A stretch of 64,000 nucleotides of DNA from Nemophila menziesii (Eukaryota > Streptophyta > Magnoliopsida > Boraginales > Hydrophyllaceae). The translations under genes were made by a program, and so were the position numbers. Position 1 is the first letter of the stretch, and the number at the start of each line of letters is the position of its first letter. The stretch is taken from NCBI GenBank assembly GCA_029959085.1, contig JARWIR010000001.1, forward strand, positions 73,238,899-73,302,898. The letters run 5' to 3'. Below the pieces are notes generated by a model. That model was not told the origin of the DNA. It did not search any database and saw only the letters and a program-made list of their open reading frames with translations. Shown here piece after piece: positions 28,917 to 40,864 of the stretch.

Positions 28917-31652
28917 ATGGCATCCCAACTAAATCCACCCGTTGGAGGAGGTCAACAAGATCCTCCCCTTGGTCAACAAGATCCACCACCTGGTGTACAA
29001 CTACCAGCAGGAGGAGGTAATGGGCAGAATAACATTAATCAATAAAATCAAGCACATCAAGTTGAACAAGACCTTCCTGGCCTTAATGTACCATTCCATG
29101 TTCAACCAATCGGTTACCGCCCTCCTGAGATTCCGAATATCAAATTTAGACCCGATCCGGGTATGCTCAATCAATTTCAAAGTTTCGGACTCTATACTGG
29201 TACAGCAATTCAAGATCCGGTAAAAGCGATTCAGAAGTTCATGCAGATTTGTGATGCCTACATTACTCCTGGCATTACACGCGAGCAACTGTATTGTCAT
29301 ATGTTTTCGTTTTTCTTGACCAGAAGAGCTAGCGATTGGCTAGAGAGACAACCACATGGAACCATTCACTCCTGGAGAGAACTTCAAGCTGCGTTCTTTA
29401 ACCGATTTTATCCGAAGAGCATGAGACTTAAAGATCAAGCCGAGCTTGCAAGATTTTGCCAAGAAGATGGAGAAACAGTGGGAGAGGCATGGACAAGATT
29501 TCAACAAAAATTAACTAGATGTCCTCTCCATGGTTATACACCTGCTCTACAACTTGCTATGTTCTATGAAGGTCTTAATGATAGAGGTAGAGAGAAGGTG
29601 GATAACATTGGAAAAGGTAATTTTGTGTCCATGAATCACAATGAAGCTTCCGAGGTTTTGGAAAATATTATGGAACAGGAAAGGAGTTGGCCTTCAACAC
29701 GAGGAAAAACCAGAGGAACGCTTCGTTTAGATGCAGAAACTGCGAACTCAGCTCAGATATCCTCGTTAGAAAATCAAATCAAAGAGCTGAAAATCGCGAT
29801 GGAGAAAAATTTAGCCGCTGCAAAGGTAGTGCAAGAAGCACAAGGTTGTCAACAATGTGGAGTTAACGATCATACATGGGAAGAGTGTGAATCAAATCCG
29901 CAATCTGTTTACTTTATATCAAATCGTAGAGGTTATCAATGGGGTAATCGAAACCATCCGGGTATGCAGTATTCAAACCCACAAGGGGCTGCAAATCCTA
30001 GTCATTATCAACCGCGCCCCCAGAACAACTCTTACCAATAGAGAGGTCAGTACCAAAATCAATATCAGAATAGACCTACTCCCCCACAACAACCTGCTCA
30101 AGATGCCTATACCGATTATTTAGATCAAAAAGCTTTACCTCAGTACCCTCAAGAAGGATCTGTGGATCAACAAGCTCTAGACCGTTTAACCGCGGATATG
30201 AATGCTCAGGCAGAGAAGATCAGAGGACACGATGCCGTACTTCAGATAAAAAGGACTCAAGTAGAATAGATGAACAAAGTTTTAACAAGTTTTGTAGAAC
30301 AACAGGAAGTAAAGGCAATCGAAGGAGGTGAAAACAATGTTGGGTTCGAAGCTTGCAAGGCTATATGCCTTGAAATTGAAGAAGCAAAAGAGGAAGCACC
30401 ACATGCTGCCATTAGTGATGTGGAAGTTCCGAGTACTGAAGAAGAACCAACCAAGTCTAACCCCGTGGAATATGATTGTTCTGAAACTTATGTGGAAGAC
30501 GATCAAGAGAAAGCTGAATTTATAGAGCTACTGAGGAAGATACAAGGGGAAATTAGATCGGTTGTGGAGTATGCAGCTGAGTTGGCTAAAGAGAAAGAGG
30601 AAGAAGACTCAAAGAAGGAGTCAAAAGTTGAAGATGAAGTTGCACCTGCTGTGCATGAAGAGAAAGAAGAAGAGAAGGTGGAATCACCACCTATTGTTCA
30701 AACAGTGTCATCAACTATTCCTGATACAAATCCAAAGGATGACACTGTGCTCAAGACATTTGTAGAGGCGTACCAACCTGAAAATATCAACGCCCAGATG
30801 CTTGAGATTGCGAAGAGAGGACTTACACCGCAACAAGTTTTTACGCAAGCTATTCCTGAGAAAGAGGCGAGTGTAGAGATCCCAAGAGAGAACCTAAGGG
30901 TTTCAAGAAGAAGTGAAAGAGAGCTACCTACCAAGCTTAAAGATCCGGGAAGTTTCAACCTTCCTATCCAATTACATGGTATGCTCAAAGTGAAAGCGAT
31001 GTACGATGTGGGTTCTGGTGTGAATCTTATGCCTAAGTCTGTGTTCGAGAGACTTGGACTTCTGAAATCAGAGAAAACTCCAGTGAAGTTGCAGTTTGCT
31101 GACAACTCAGTTAAAAGGACATGGGGAACAGTGGAGGACGTCTTAGTCCGTGCAGGTAATATCGCCATCCCTACTGACTTTGTTATTCTTGAGTTTGATG
31201 CGGATAAGCAGGTTCCAATCATACTTGGACGGCCTTTCATGGCTACAAGTCAAAGTGTGATCAACTTCCAAGAAGGGACAATTACCCTTCATGCAAAGAA
31301 TGTATCCGAGACCTTCTATGTCTTGGGTAAGAAACCAAGGAAGTTAGATCCCAACGTTCCTATCATCCACAGCCTTTCACATCACAAAGTCCATCCTAAG
31401 AAGATCCACTTAAAGCCTGTGGATACTGAGCCAACCATTGAGTTTGGGGTTGGCCATGAAGTCCTTTGGAAAGCCCACAAACGCGAGAATAGGCCACGAA
31501 GTTTCAAAGACTCGTGGATGGGACCATTCATTGTCACTAAGGTTGTTTCAGCCAAGGTGATAGAAATTCGCCCCAAAACTGGGGTCAAGCGCAGATTAGT
31601 TGACGTTCATAGCCTTACTCGTTGTTGGGGAGGCTATATTCGCAAATCTTGA
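28917..31652 (+). pseudogene. Element B gag-protease-integrase tail frame (three stops)
   Basis: One frame runs from ATG 28917 (MASQLNPPVGG) to 31652 with no frameshift. It is stopped at 29043 (TAA), 30039 (TAG) and 30267 (TAG). Retrotransposon gag (about 29200-29700) has ASDWLERQPHG and RFCQEDGETVGEAWTRF. A zinc knuckle CQQCGVNDHTWEEC comes next, then GNRNHPGMQY as in Athila gag. An acidic coiled stretch leads to a pepsin-like protease with YDVGSGVNLMP, FADNSV and IILGRPFMAT. After NFQEGTITLHAKN the protein passes directly into an integrase C-terminal tail (VGHEVLWKAHKR, WMGPFIVTKVV, DVHSLTRCW). Reverse transcriptase, RNase H and the integrase core are absent. Confidence 0.88.
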
Positions 31653-31859
31653 CAGAGGTAACACGTCTAACTTTGAAAGACGTAAAACAAAAGTGCTGTA
31701 CGGGAGACAACCCGTAGTTTTTTTTACTTTTCATGTCTTTTATGCTTTTTAGTTTAAGTTTATTTTTGTTGTTTTTAGTTGATAATGCATATTTGAGGAA
31801 GGTATTAGTGTTTTTTGGTTTGTAGGGATTGGAGAAATCGAGTTAGGGACGAAAACGAA

Positions 31860-32290
31860 AATTTTTGAGCGCAAGAATCACCTGCGCGGACTACCCCGCG
31901 GACTACCCCCTAGTCCGCAGGTATATACCGCAGGTCAAAAACCCGTACCACGGGTGGAGCCGCGGGTTTGATCCAGAACCGAGAAAAAATGACCCGCGGA
32001 ATACCCCCCTATACCGCACCATGGTCCGTGCCTCAAAAACACGTGCCACGGGGTGAGGTCCACGGGTATTTTGACGGAGTCAGCTACAGAAGGCACGGAC
32101 TACCCTCCGGTATACCGCGCCCTGGTCCGCAGAGCAAAAACACGTGCCACGGGGTTGTACCACGGGTATTATCCAGTGGGTAAAAAATTTCGAGCAACAG
32201 AAGCTGCGGTGTACCCCGCGGTACACCCCATGGTCCGCGCCATGGTCCGCACGAGCCGCCAGAGAGAGAAAAGAAAGGGTTCAAGCTTAT
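31860..32290 (+). repeat. GC-rich repeat array between the two frames of element B
   Basis: About three units of roughly 117 bp each carry CCGCGGACTACCCC or CCGGTATACCG-type palindromes, CCACGGGT and CACGTGCCACGG. It corresponds to the arrays at 38205-38475 and 49890-50185 but is more diverged. Short open frames here are by-products of its base composition. Confidence 0.7.
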
Positions 32291-32697
32291 AAAGAGACCT
32301 AATGCTTATTATTCCGAATTTACTAAACCTTAAACCTCTATCTTCTCTCCAAAACTCTCCTAAATCCATTGAAGCTCATCTAAACCTTCACCAAACACCA
32401 AAACACTACCCAATCAATCAAAAACACATCAAGTCTTCTCTTCATATCATTACAAGAGAAAATCAAACACCCAATCCTCACCAAATCCATTCAAATTGAA
32501 GAATCAAAGAGCTTAATTTTAACAAATTCATCCTACAATTTCATAAATCCAAGCCAACCCATTACAAATCCACCTTACCCACATAGAGATTAATCATCAA
32601 TTCATATTTTCTAAGCCAAATCAAGCTTGTTCAACCATTAATTCAAGAGTTTAAATTTCAAGGGTTACTAAAGCTTTGAGTTGGGGGTCAATTGAAG

Positions 32698-33896
32698 ATG
32701 ACTAATAGAACAACAATTTTAGCTAACAAGAGGGAGGTGAAGAGTAACAAGGGATTGGATTTAAACAAGAAGAAATCAATTGACAAAGGTGCAAGTTCTA
32801 AATCAAAGGGTAAAGATAAAGTTGAGAAGAGTGGAATACCTTTGTTTGATCGTAATGGTAAAAAGCTTTACTTTTATGCAAAGGAGAAAACACAACCTCA
32901 ACAAGGTCCTATACCTAAAGAGAAGGAGGAAGCTTTAAACATCTTAAAAGCTTCTGCAGAGAAACAATTGAAAGAGCTACCTTTTGCTTATGAGAAATTA
33001 TTCAAGGAAGAAATTGGTACAGGAGAAAACGCAAGATTCTTAGAGCTTGGCGAGAAATTGGGTTGGTCTACGTTCATGGTAAGCCGTTCTGAACTATGTC
33101 ATGAGTTAGTTTTGGAATTCTATTTAGGCCCCTTTAGCCGAGATTGTAAAGGTTGTGTTTCATTAGAGGAAAGCTAGTTCCTTTCACAATTGAGGAGATT
33201 AGGAACCACTTCAAGTTTAAGAAATTGAAAGATTATTGCAAATTTGAAGAAGCGGTTGCTAAACGAAAAATCTTTGATGAGGAATTACTTTTTGAGCATG
33301 TTTTAGACAAAGAGAAAGTGCAATCACATAAGGGAGAATTGAAGGCACCTTGGCCTTACAAATATCTTCAAGCGGATGCGCGAATTTGGCACAATTTCCT
33401 TGTCCCTAACATCTTTGGAAACACACGAACTTTGGATGTGACTTTGAAGTACGCTTTACTTTTGGATTGTATTTTGAGAGGAGAAGAAGTAGATGTGGCA
33501 CAGTTGATCTATGAGGAGGTGATGCGATTTTCGGTCTCTCCTAAATCAGTTTATAATGTTAAATTTCCTACTATGATCACGTGTCTTGTGCGAAAAGCGA
33601 ATGTTAAATTAGATGAAGAGGAGAAACTCGAATTTAAAACGAGTTATATTGATAATGCTTGGATCAAGGATATCATTCGAAGAGCGGGGTCTACGCAAGT
33701 CTCGAAGCAAGAAAAGGAGCAAAATTGGCAAGAGAAGGTGGAGGAGCGTTTAACGAAATTTGAAGCAGATCAAACTTCCTTAGTCAATGATGTGGCACAA
33801 ATCAATGCAAATCAAGTGCACATCATGAAACTCCTCGAGAAATTAACGAAAGGTCCAGCAAATCCAACCTTGGATATCAATGATGCGAGGCATTAA
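32698..33896 (+). pseudogene. Element B envelope-position protein (frameshifted)
   Basis: The ATG is at 32698, after a TTG in frame. The first block runs to 33177 and the second continues from about 33155 to 33896. The frame is lost where C reads TTCCGATTAG and B reads TTCATTAG. A Lys-rich N-terminus (GKDKVEK) leads to a globular part with ELGEKLGWSTF, ELVLEFYLG, RGKLVPFTIEEIRNHF and ARIWHNFLVPN, then ALLLDCILRGEEVDVAQLI, and a coiled-coil tail. The pattern resembles the 'putative plant transposon protein' family (PF20167 type) found downstream of pol in Athila/Tat elements. I see no signal peptide or membrane segment, so it is not an evident envelope protein. Function unknown. Confidence 0.72.
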
Positions 33897-33967
33897 GCCT
33901 CGAGAGTATGTTCTCTTTCTTCCTTACCATTTCTGTAAATATGTTTATCTGCAAATTTTAAATTCTG

Positions 33968-34011
33968 TTTTTCGAGTCTTTTTCGAGTCTTTTTCGAGTC
34001 TTTTTCGAGTC
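33968..34011 (+). repeat. 11-bp minisatellite, four units
   Basis: TTTTTCGAGTC is repeated four times head to tail. Element C has only two units at 48185-48206, which shows copy-number change since the copies diverged. Confidence 0.9.
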
Positions 34012-35499
34012 GTGGGGACACGGCTCATTTTTGAGTTGGGGGTGTGGGGATTCGTTGTCTCTCATCTCCATTTTTCTGTTTTTGGGTGAAATTAAATTTT
34101 TTTGATACATGGGACTTAGATGTAGAGTGTGTTTAATAGCTTGAAAGCATAAGCTCGGTAGATTGATGATAGTAAGTAATATGTTTATGAGCTATGTTAT
34201 TTGTATGCTTTGAGTATTTGCAGGAAAACACACGTTGATAGTAAAGAAAAGATTAGTGAGCAATGCGATAGAAAGTATGTTCGATCTCAGGGAACCTTGA
34301 GAAGTGTGTAGGCCGTGAGATCCAAGCTAGTTGAAAAACCATTTGATGAAAGTGCTAAAGGTAAGAAATTTTCAAAATTACATAGTGTAGAAAGTGATTA
34401 AGGCGGTTCTTTCATATTTTGAAGCCCTTGAAGCCTTTTTATACCTTCTCACCTTGTTATTTTTGATTTTATATGCTATATCCTTCTCAGCACCTTCTAG
34501 CCTTTCTAAAAGTCTTTTTATTGAAACACGTTATAAGCCATATCCCTCTAGATTATAGGACTTTTCCATATGACCCGCACTCGAATCGCGATGCATAGAC
34601 AGTTGTTTTAGAGCTTGAGTTTGGGGTGGTGGGTCCACCATTATGGGAATTGTTATTGGGTTGGGATTTTGAGCTTATTAATTGTGCTTTGTGCTTTATA
34701 TTGATGATGATTCACAGATTTTTATTGTAACCCTTTGTCGGGGTAATAGTGAATGAAAAAGAAGTTACGAGCTAATTTTGCCAACAAGGGCATTAAAAGA
34801 AAAAATATATATATGAGAAAAATTGCGTGATATCTCATCATTAAAAGAGAGTCATAGCTATAGAAAAGAATTGATTTGAAAAGAAAAGAAAATATATATA
34901 TTCGGACCGGCAAAGTGGATTTTTATGTGAACATCTTAAGCTTTAATTGGGTTATTGGGGATGCTAAATTGTGCATCAAAGAAATCATTGGGCTGAGTGA
35001 GAAACGTTTTATGAGAGTAACTTAAGCTCTAGGGTGATTCATTGATGGCTAGTGAGGAGAGAGCCAAAAGCTCACTCCAAATTATCCAAATATACCATGC
35101 CGTCCCTAAGCCTACATTACAACCTTAAAGACCTTTTGATTCTTTGCTATGTAATTGAGAAGTGATTGAGCCATTAGAGATTAGTTAAGTGGACCTTTGA
35201 CAACTAGTGGAAAATCAATGAACAATCTATAGCTCTCTTGGGGAACGGAGTAAAGTCCCAATCCTTCTTACATTGCGAAACTAATCTGATCTTGAATTCA
35301 AGCCGTGTTGGCTGTAGATATGAGAAGTGTACAGGTATGTAGTTTATAAATCTTATTGCATGAAATTTTATGAGTTGTTGATTTAGGTTTATTCTATATA
35401 TTCTGCTATGCTTTTTCCCATTGTGTTGAGAATTTTATAAGTGTGTATTTATAGACTTCCCTATGTTTTTATCTTCTATTGTATCGGGACGATACAACT
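34012..35499 (+). other. Element B 3' internal untranslated region
   Basis: About 1.5 kb, homologous to 46702-48200 of element C, with no long frame. It contains the text GGACCGGCAAAGTGGATTTT at 34903-34922, the source of the spacer in the LTR palindrome. I recognise no RNA gene in it. Confidence 0.6.
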
Positions 35500-35514
35500 T
35501 TAAGTTGGGGGTCT
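35500..35514 (+). other. Polypurine tract of element B
   Basis: TTTAAGTTGGGGGTCT lies directly before the 3' LTR start TGATGTATCC. The same tract, reversed, is at 46687-46702 in element C. Confidence 0.65.
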
Positions 35515-37042
35515 TGATGTATCCTCATTTGTGATAGATTAATGTTAGGATGAGACATCATTTTAAGTGATTTAGAAGTCAATAATGTCGATTTTCTTGA
35601 GTTTTAGTGCATTTTCCTATTTTGAGTCTTGATTTGTAGAATTATTATTTTAAGAGCATATTGGGTTTAATTATTTATTTAGAGTGTAGCTTAAAAGATA
35701 ATTATGGAGCTTAATTAGAGTCCAAGTCAAATACAACAACTTATGGTAAAGAGATTAGCATGGTAATTGGAGATAAGGAAACAAAAGCTAAAAAGATGGA
35801 AAAGGAAAAGCTGCCTAAATCTGGGATTCTGCATACACGTCCAAAGATAGGCGTTTTTACCTAAGAAATAGGCCGAATCTGATGATTTACTTCTAAAGGG
35901 TCAAGATAATTCTGTTGCGATTCTTTTAGTATCTTATGGAGCTCAATCCGACCAATAACGAAGAAGATATGCTCAAAACGGTCCAACAGTGTTTATCTTT
36001 ATTTCCATACGAATTTGAGTTGGGCTAGAAGTCCAAGGCTTTATCTCTTCCTCAAGAAAACGAATTAGGTCTTCAAAACACCTATAAATATACCCTTATA
36101 TCACTTGTAATCATACCCTAGAATTCCTTGCTTAGTCCTAAACCTTATAATTATTCTTAGTCTTTTTAGAGAGCAAGATGATGTCTTTTGTAATGTCTTT
36201 TAGTTTATTTCCATCAGGTATGAACTAAACTCCCCATAGCTTGGGTTTTGCATATGTATAATCTATGAATTCTAATTCTTCTATCTAAGTTTCTTTGTGA
36301 ATTATATGTTTTAATTTGATATCAGCTTCTTACTTAATATTTGTTTATGTGTTTTGATTTATTGTCTTTCCTAGAACTGATCACTTTAGGATTGTTTTAT
36401 AGTAGTTAGATGGTCTCCTTGACAGGGTGTTTAACTATTGAACCACCACATAATGTCTAGTGTCGATAGTAGTTCTGACAAAACATGCTTCTACCTAGAT
36501 AGTCATTAGGGTTTGTTTTAATCACCGTATCACCAAGATTGCAGTATTTGCTTAGGGCCTTAGTGGCGTTTGATAACCCTATTTGAAATCACTTCTTGGT
36601 TGTGACGTAGCCCCCTTAGTCGCTCTCAAGGTCTAACGTATGGGAATTTAGAATCCTGACTAAGTATACCAAGAGCTAATATTCTCCCTTACGAACTAGA
36701 TCTATAGATAGAATTAGAAGGATTAGTGCATACTAGCAAAACCTAAGCTATACTTCTCATCTCATATTCTTAATCTTTTACTTTATTGTCTTTTATTTTC
36801 AAACTTTTAGTTATTAATCTCGAAAATCTATTTGTTTTATTTTCTGTCTTCTAATTATTTACTTTTACTCGTTATTTCTACCTACGCGATTAACACACTT
36901 AAGTCCCTGAGAACGAACTCTACTTATCATTAAAACTTGCATACGTCTTGTAATACTTGCAGTACTGTGCCTGTCTAGGGTGAGAGTGCGTAGTTTCTTG
37001 GCTTATTTTTGTCTTATATTTATCACACCCTAGGCGACACCA
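35515..37042 (+). repeat. Element B 3' LTR, complete
   Basis: It runs from TGATGTATCCTCATTTG to CTAGGCGACACCA, about 1528 bp. The next base already belongs to fragment D, within its envelope-position frame. Confidence 0.9.
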
Positions 37043-37781
37043 AGTAGCGCGTTCTTCATAGTCACATCCAAAGTTCGTGTGTTTCCAAAGACATTAGGGA
37101 TAAGGAAATTGTGCCAAATTCTCGCATCCGATTGAAGATATTTGTAAGGCCAGGTGCCTTCAATTCTCCCTTATTTGATTTCACTTTCTCCTTGTCTAAT
37201 ACATGCTCAAAAAGCAATTCCCCATCAAAGATTTTTCGCTTAGAAACCGCTTCTTCAAACTTGCAAGAACCTTCCAATTCTTTAAATTTAAAGTGGTTCC
37301 TAATCTCCTCAACTGTGAAAGGAACTAGCTTTCCTCTAATCGGAATACAACCTTTACTATCTCGGCTAAAGAGGCCTAAATAGAACTCCAAAACTAACTC
37401 ATGACATAGTTCAGAACGGCTTACCATAAACGTTGACCAACCCAACTTCTCACCAAGCTCTAAGAATCTCGCGTATTCTCCTGTACCAACTTCTTCCTTG
37501 AATAATTTCTCATAAGCAAAGGGTAGTTCTATCAATTGTTTCTCTGCAGAAGCTTTTAAAGCTGCTGCTTTGTCTTGTGGAAGCTGTGTTTTCTCCTTTG
37601 CATAAAAGTAAAGCTTTTTACCATTACGATCAAACAAAGGTATTGCAGCATCTTCAACTTTGTCTTTGCCCTTTGAATTAGAACTAGAACCCTTGTTACT
37701 TGATTTCTTCTTGATTAAATCCAATCCCTTGCTCTTCTTCACCTCCCTCGTGTTAGCTAAAATTGTTGTTCTATTAGTCAT
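37043..37781 (-). pseudogene. Fragment D envelope-position protein, N-terminal part
   Basis: The ATG is at 37781. The sequence follows the intact protein of element C almost residue for residue (GKDKVEDAAIPLFDRNGKK, ELGEKLGWSTF). A one-base deletion near 37150 (GGCCAGGTG against GGCCAAGGTG) shifts the frame, and the 3' half is missing because the fragment ends at 37043. Confidence 0.75.
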
Positions 37782-38204
37782 CTTCAATTGACCCCCAACT
37801 CAAAGCTTTAGCAACCCTTGAAATTTAAACTCTTGAATTAATGGTTGAAATAGCTTGATTTGGCTTAGGAAAGTTGAATTGATGATTAATCTCTATGTGG
37901 GTGAGGTGGATTTGTAATGGGTAGGCTTGGATTTATGAAATTGTAGGATGAATTTGTTAAATTTGAGCTCTTTGATTCTTCAATTATGTGGATTTGGTGA
38001 TGATTGGGTGTTTGATTCACTCTTTTAATGATGTGGAGAGAAGATTGGATGTGTTTTTGATGATGATTGGGTAGTGTTTTGGTGTTTGGTGAAGGTTTTG
38101 ATGAGCTTCAATGGAGTTGGGAGAGGTTTGGAGAAGAGAAAGAGGTTTAAGGTTTAGTAAATTCGGAATAATGGCTTTAATACCACTTTTATAAGCTTAA
38201 ACCC

Positions 38205-38475
38205 GTTTTTTTCTATCTCCAGCGGCGCTGCGCGGTATACCGGAACATCTGTAGCTCCAAAAAATTTCTTCCGTCAAAATACACGTGGCACCCACCCCGT
38301 GGCACGGGTTTTTCTCCTGGGGTGCCCTCTGGTATACCGCCCCTATCAGCTCAAGAATTTTTCGCCTCGGCATGGACCACGTGGCAGCCACCAAGTGGTA
38401 CGGGTTTTTGCCACTGTGGTGTTCTCCGGTATTACCGGACATATCCTCCGGTATACCGCTCCTATCAGCTCAAAA
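38205..38475 (-). repeat. Palindrome array of fragment D
   Basis: CGGTATACCGG at 38233, GGTATACC at 38331, a disturbed CCGGTATTACCGG near 38426 and CCGGTATACCG near 38448. It has lost one palindrome from each of two pairs relative to element C, apparently by slippage between neighbours about 20 bp apart. Confidence 0.8.
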
Positions 38476-38678
38476 TTTTTCCAAAAAAATTTTCTCCTCC
38501 CGAACTCGATTTCTCCAATTCCTACACACCAAAAACACTAGTACCTTTCTCAAATATGCATTATCAGCTAAAAACAACTAAACTAAACATAAACTAAAAA
38601 ACGCAAAAGACATAAAAGCATAAAAAACTACGGGTTGTCTCCCGTACATCACTTTCAAAGTTAGACGTGTTACCTCTG

Positions 38679-40864
38679 TCAAGATTTGCGAATATAGCCT
38701 CCCCAACAACGAGTAAGGCTATGAACGTCAACTAATCTGCGTTTGACCCCAGTTTTGGGGCGAATTTCTATCACCTTGGCTGAAACAACCTTAGTGACAA
38801 TGAATGGTCCCATCCACGAGTCTTTGAAACTTCGTGGCCTATTCTCGCGTTTGTGAGCTTTCCATAGAACTTCATGGCCAACCCCAAACTCAATGTTTGG
38901 ATCAGTATCCACAGGCTTTAAGTGGATCTTCTCAGGAGGGACTTTGTGATGTGAAAGGCTGTGGATGATAGGTACTGTGGGATCCAACTTCCTCGGTTTC
39001 TTACCCAAGACATAGAAGGTCTCGGATACATTCTTAGCATGAAGGGTGATGGTCCCTTCTTGGAAGTTGATCACACTTTGACTTGTGTCCATGAAAGTCC
39101 TTCCAAGTATGATGGGAACCTGCTTATCTGCATCAAACTCAATAATAACAAAGTCAGTAGGGATGGCGATATTACCTGCACGGTTTAAGACGTCCTCCAC
39201 TGTTCCCCATGTCCTTTTAACTGAGTTGTCAGCAAACTGCAACTTCACTGGAGTTTTCTTTGATTTCTAAAGTCCAAGTCTCTCGAACACGGACTTAGGC
39301 ATAAGATTCATACCAGAACCCACATCGTACATAGCTTTCACCTTGAGCATACCATGTAATTGAATAGGAAGGTTGAAACTTCCCGGATCTTTAAACTTGG
39401 TAGGTAGCTCTCTTTCACTTCTTCTTGAAACCCTCAGGTTCTCTCTCGGGATCTCTACACTCGCTTCTTTCTCAGGAATAACTTGCGTTAAAACTTGTTG
39501 CGGTGTAAGTCCTCTCTTCGCAATCTCAAGCATTTGGGCGTTGATATTTTCAGGTTGGTACGCCTCTACAAATGTCTTGAGTACAGTGTCGTCTTTAGGA
39601 TTTGTATCAAGAATAGTTGACGACACTGTTTGAACAATAGGTGGCGATTCCACCTTCTCTTCTTCTTTCTCTTCATGCACAGCAGGTGCAACTTCATCTT
39701 TCTTTTCCTCTTTTGAGGCTTCTTCCTCTTTCTCTCTAGCCAACTCAGCTGCATACTCCACAACCGATTGAATTTCCTCTTGCATCTTCCTCAATAGCTG
39801 TATAAACTCAGCTTTCTCTTGATCGTCCTCCGCATAAACTTCAGAACAATCAGACTCCACGGGGCTAGACTTGGTTGGTTCTTCTTCCGTACCCGGAACT
39901 TCCACGGCACTAACGGCAGCATGTGGTGCTTCCTCTTTTGCTTCTTCAATTTCAAGGCATATAGCCTTGCAAGCTTTGAACCCAACATTGTTTTCACCTC
40001 CTTCGATTGCCTTTACTTCTTGTTGTTCTACAAAACTTGTTAAAACTTTGTTCATCTGTTCTACTTGAGTACGTATTATCTGAAGTACGGCATCGTGTCC
40101 TCTGATCTTCTCTTCCTGAGCGTTCATATTCGCGGTCAAACGGTCTAGAGCTTGTTGATCCAAAGATCCTTCTTGAGGGTACTGAGGTAAAGCTCTTTGA
40201 TCTAATGAGTCGGTATAGGCATCTTGAGCAGGTTATTGTGGGGGAGCACGTCTATTTTGATACTGACCTCTCTGTTGGAAAGAGTTGTTCTGGGGGCGCT
40301 GTTGATAATGACCAGGATTAGCGGCCCCTTGTGGATTTGAATACTGCATACCCGGATGGTTTCGGTTACCCCATTGATAACCTCCACGATTGGATATAAA
40401 GTAAACGGATTGCGGATTTGACTCGCACTCTTCCCATGTGTGATCGTTAACTCCACATTGTTGACAACCTTGTGCTTCTTGTACTACTTTTGCAGCGGCT
40501 AAATTCTTCTCCATTGCTAACTTCAGCTCTTTGATTTGATTTTCTAACGCGGATATCTGAGCTGAGTTTGCAGTTTCTGCATCTAAACGAAGCATTCCTC
40601 TGGTTTTTGCTCGCGTTGAAGGCCAACTTCTTTCTTGTTCCATAATATTCTCTAAAACCTCGGAAGCTTCATTGTGATTCATGGACACAAAATTACCCTT
40701 TCCAATGTTATCCACCTTCTCTCTACCTTTATCATTAAGACCTTCATAGAAAATAGCAAGTTGTAGAGCAGGTGTAAAACCATGGAGCGGACATCTAGTT
40801 AATTTTTGTTGAAACCTTGTCCATGCTTCTCCCACTGTTTCTCCATCTTCTTGGCAAAATCTTG
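38679..40864 (-). pseudogene. Fragment D gag-protease-integrase tail frame (stops, 5' end replaced)
   Basis: The frame is continuous from gag (LARFCQEDGETVGEAW at about 40860) to the integrase tail (DVHSLTRCWGGYIRKS at 38679). It is stopped at about 40231 (CAA to TAA) and 39266 (CAG to TAG). The gag N-terminal third is missing. The frame is open upstream into ERF pseudogene sequence, giving a chance AP2-gag fusion frame (41159-40233). Protease has YDVGSGMNLMP, and the reverse transcriptase region is absent as in B and C. Confidence 0.83.

Larger units (their letters stand above)
27204..37042 (+). mobile_element. Gypsy element B, non-autonomous Athila-like retrotransposon
   Basis: In order: 5' LTR lacking its first 72 bases, tRNA-Asp-type primer site, gag-protease-integrase-tail frame, GC-rich palindrome array, envelope-position frame, long untranslated region, purine tract and full 3' LTR. 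No reverse transcriptase, RNase H or integrase core is present between protease and the integrase tail. Elements C and D lack them at the same place. B seems to sit inside a duplicated minus-strand copy of element C (pieces A and D). Confidence 0.88.
37043..40864 (-). mobile_element. Gypsy fragment D (internal part of a minus-strand element)
   Basis: It matches element C from 48715 to 52597 and is closer to C than to B. It holds part of the envelope-position frame, the palindrome array and most of gag-protease-integrase tail. It starts right after the 3' LTR of B and ends inside gag at GCAAGCT, where an ERF pseudogene copy takes over. With LTR A it looks like the remains of one duplicated copy of C. 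Confidence 0.85.

Noticed and set aside
31865..32292. Several overlapping frames of 60-80 codons in the GC-rich array
   Set aside because: They follow the repeat composition, occur on both strands and have no counterpart in the same frame in copies C and D.
34690..34920. Small open frame with hydrophobic stretches in the gypsy untranslated region (also 47287-47481)
   Set aside because: It is AT-rich, antisense to the element in B, lacks family similarity and differs between copies by disabling changes.
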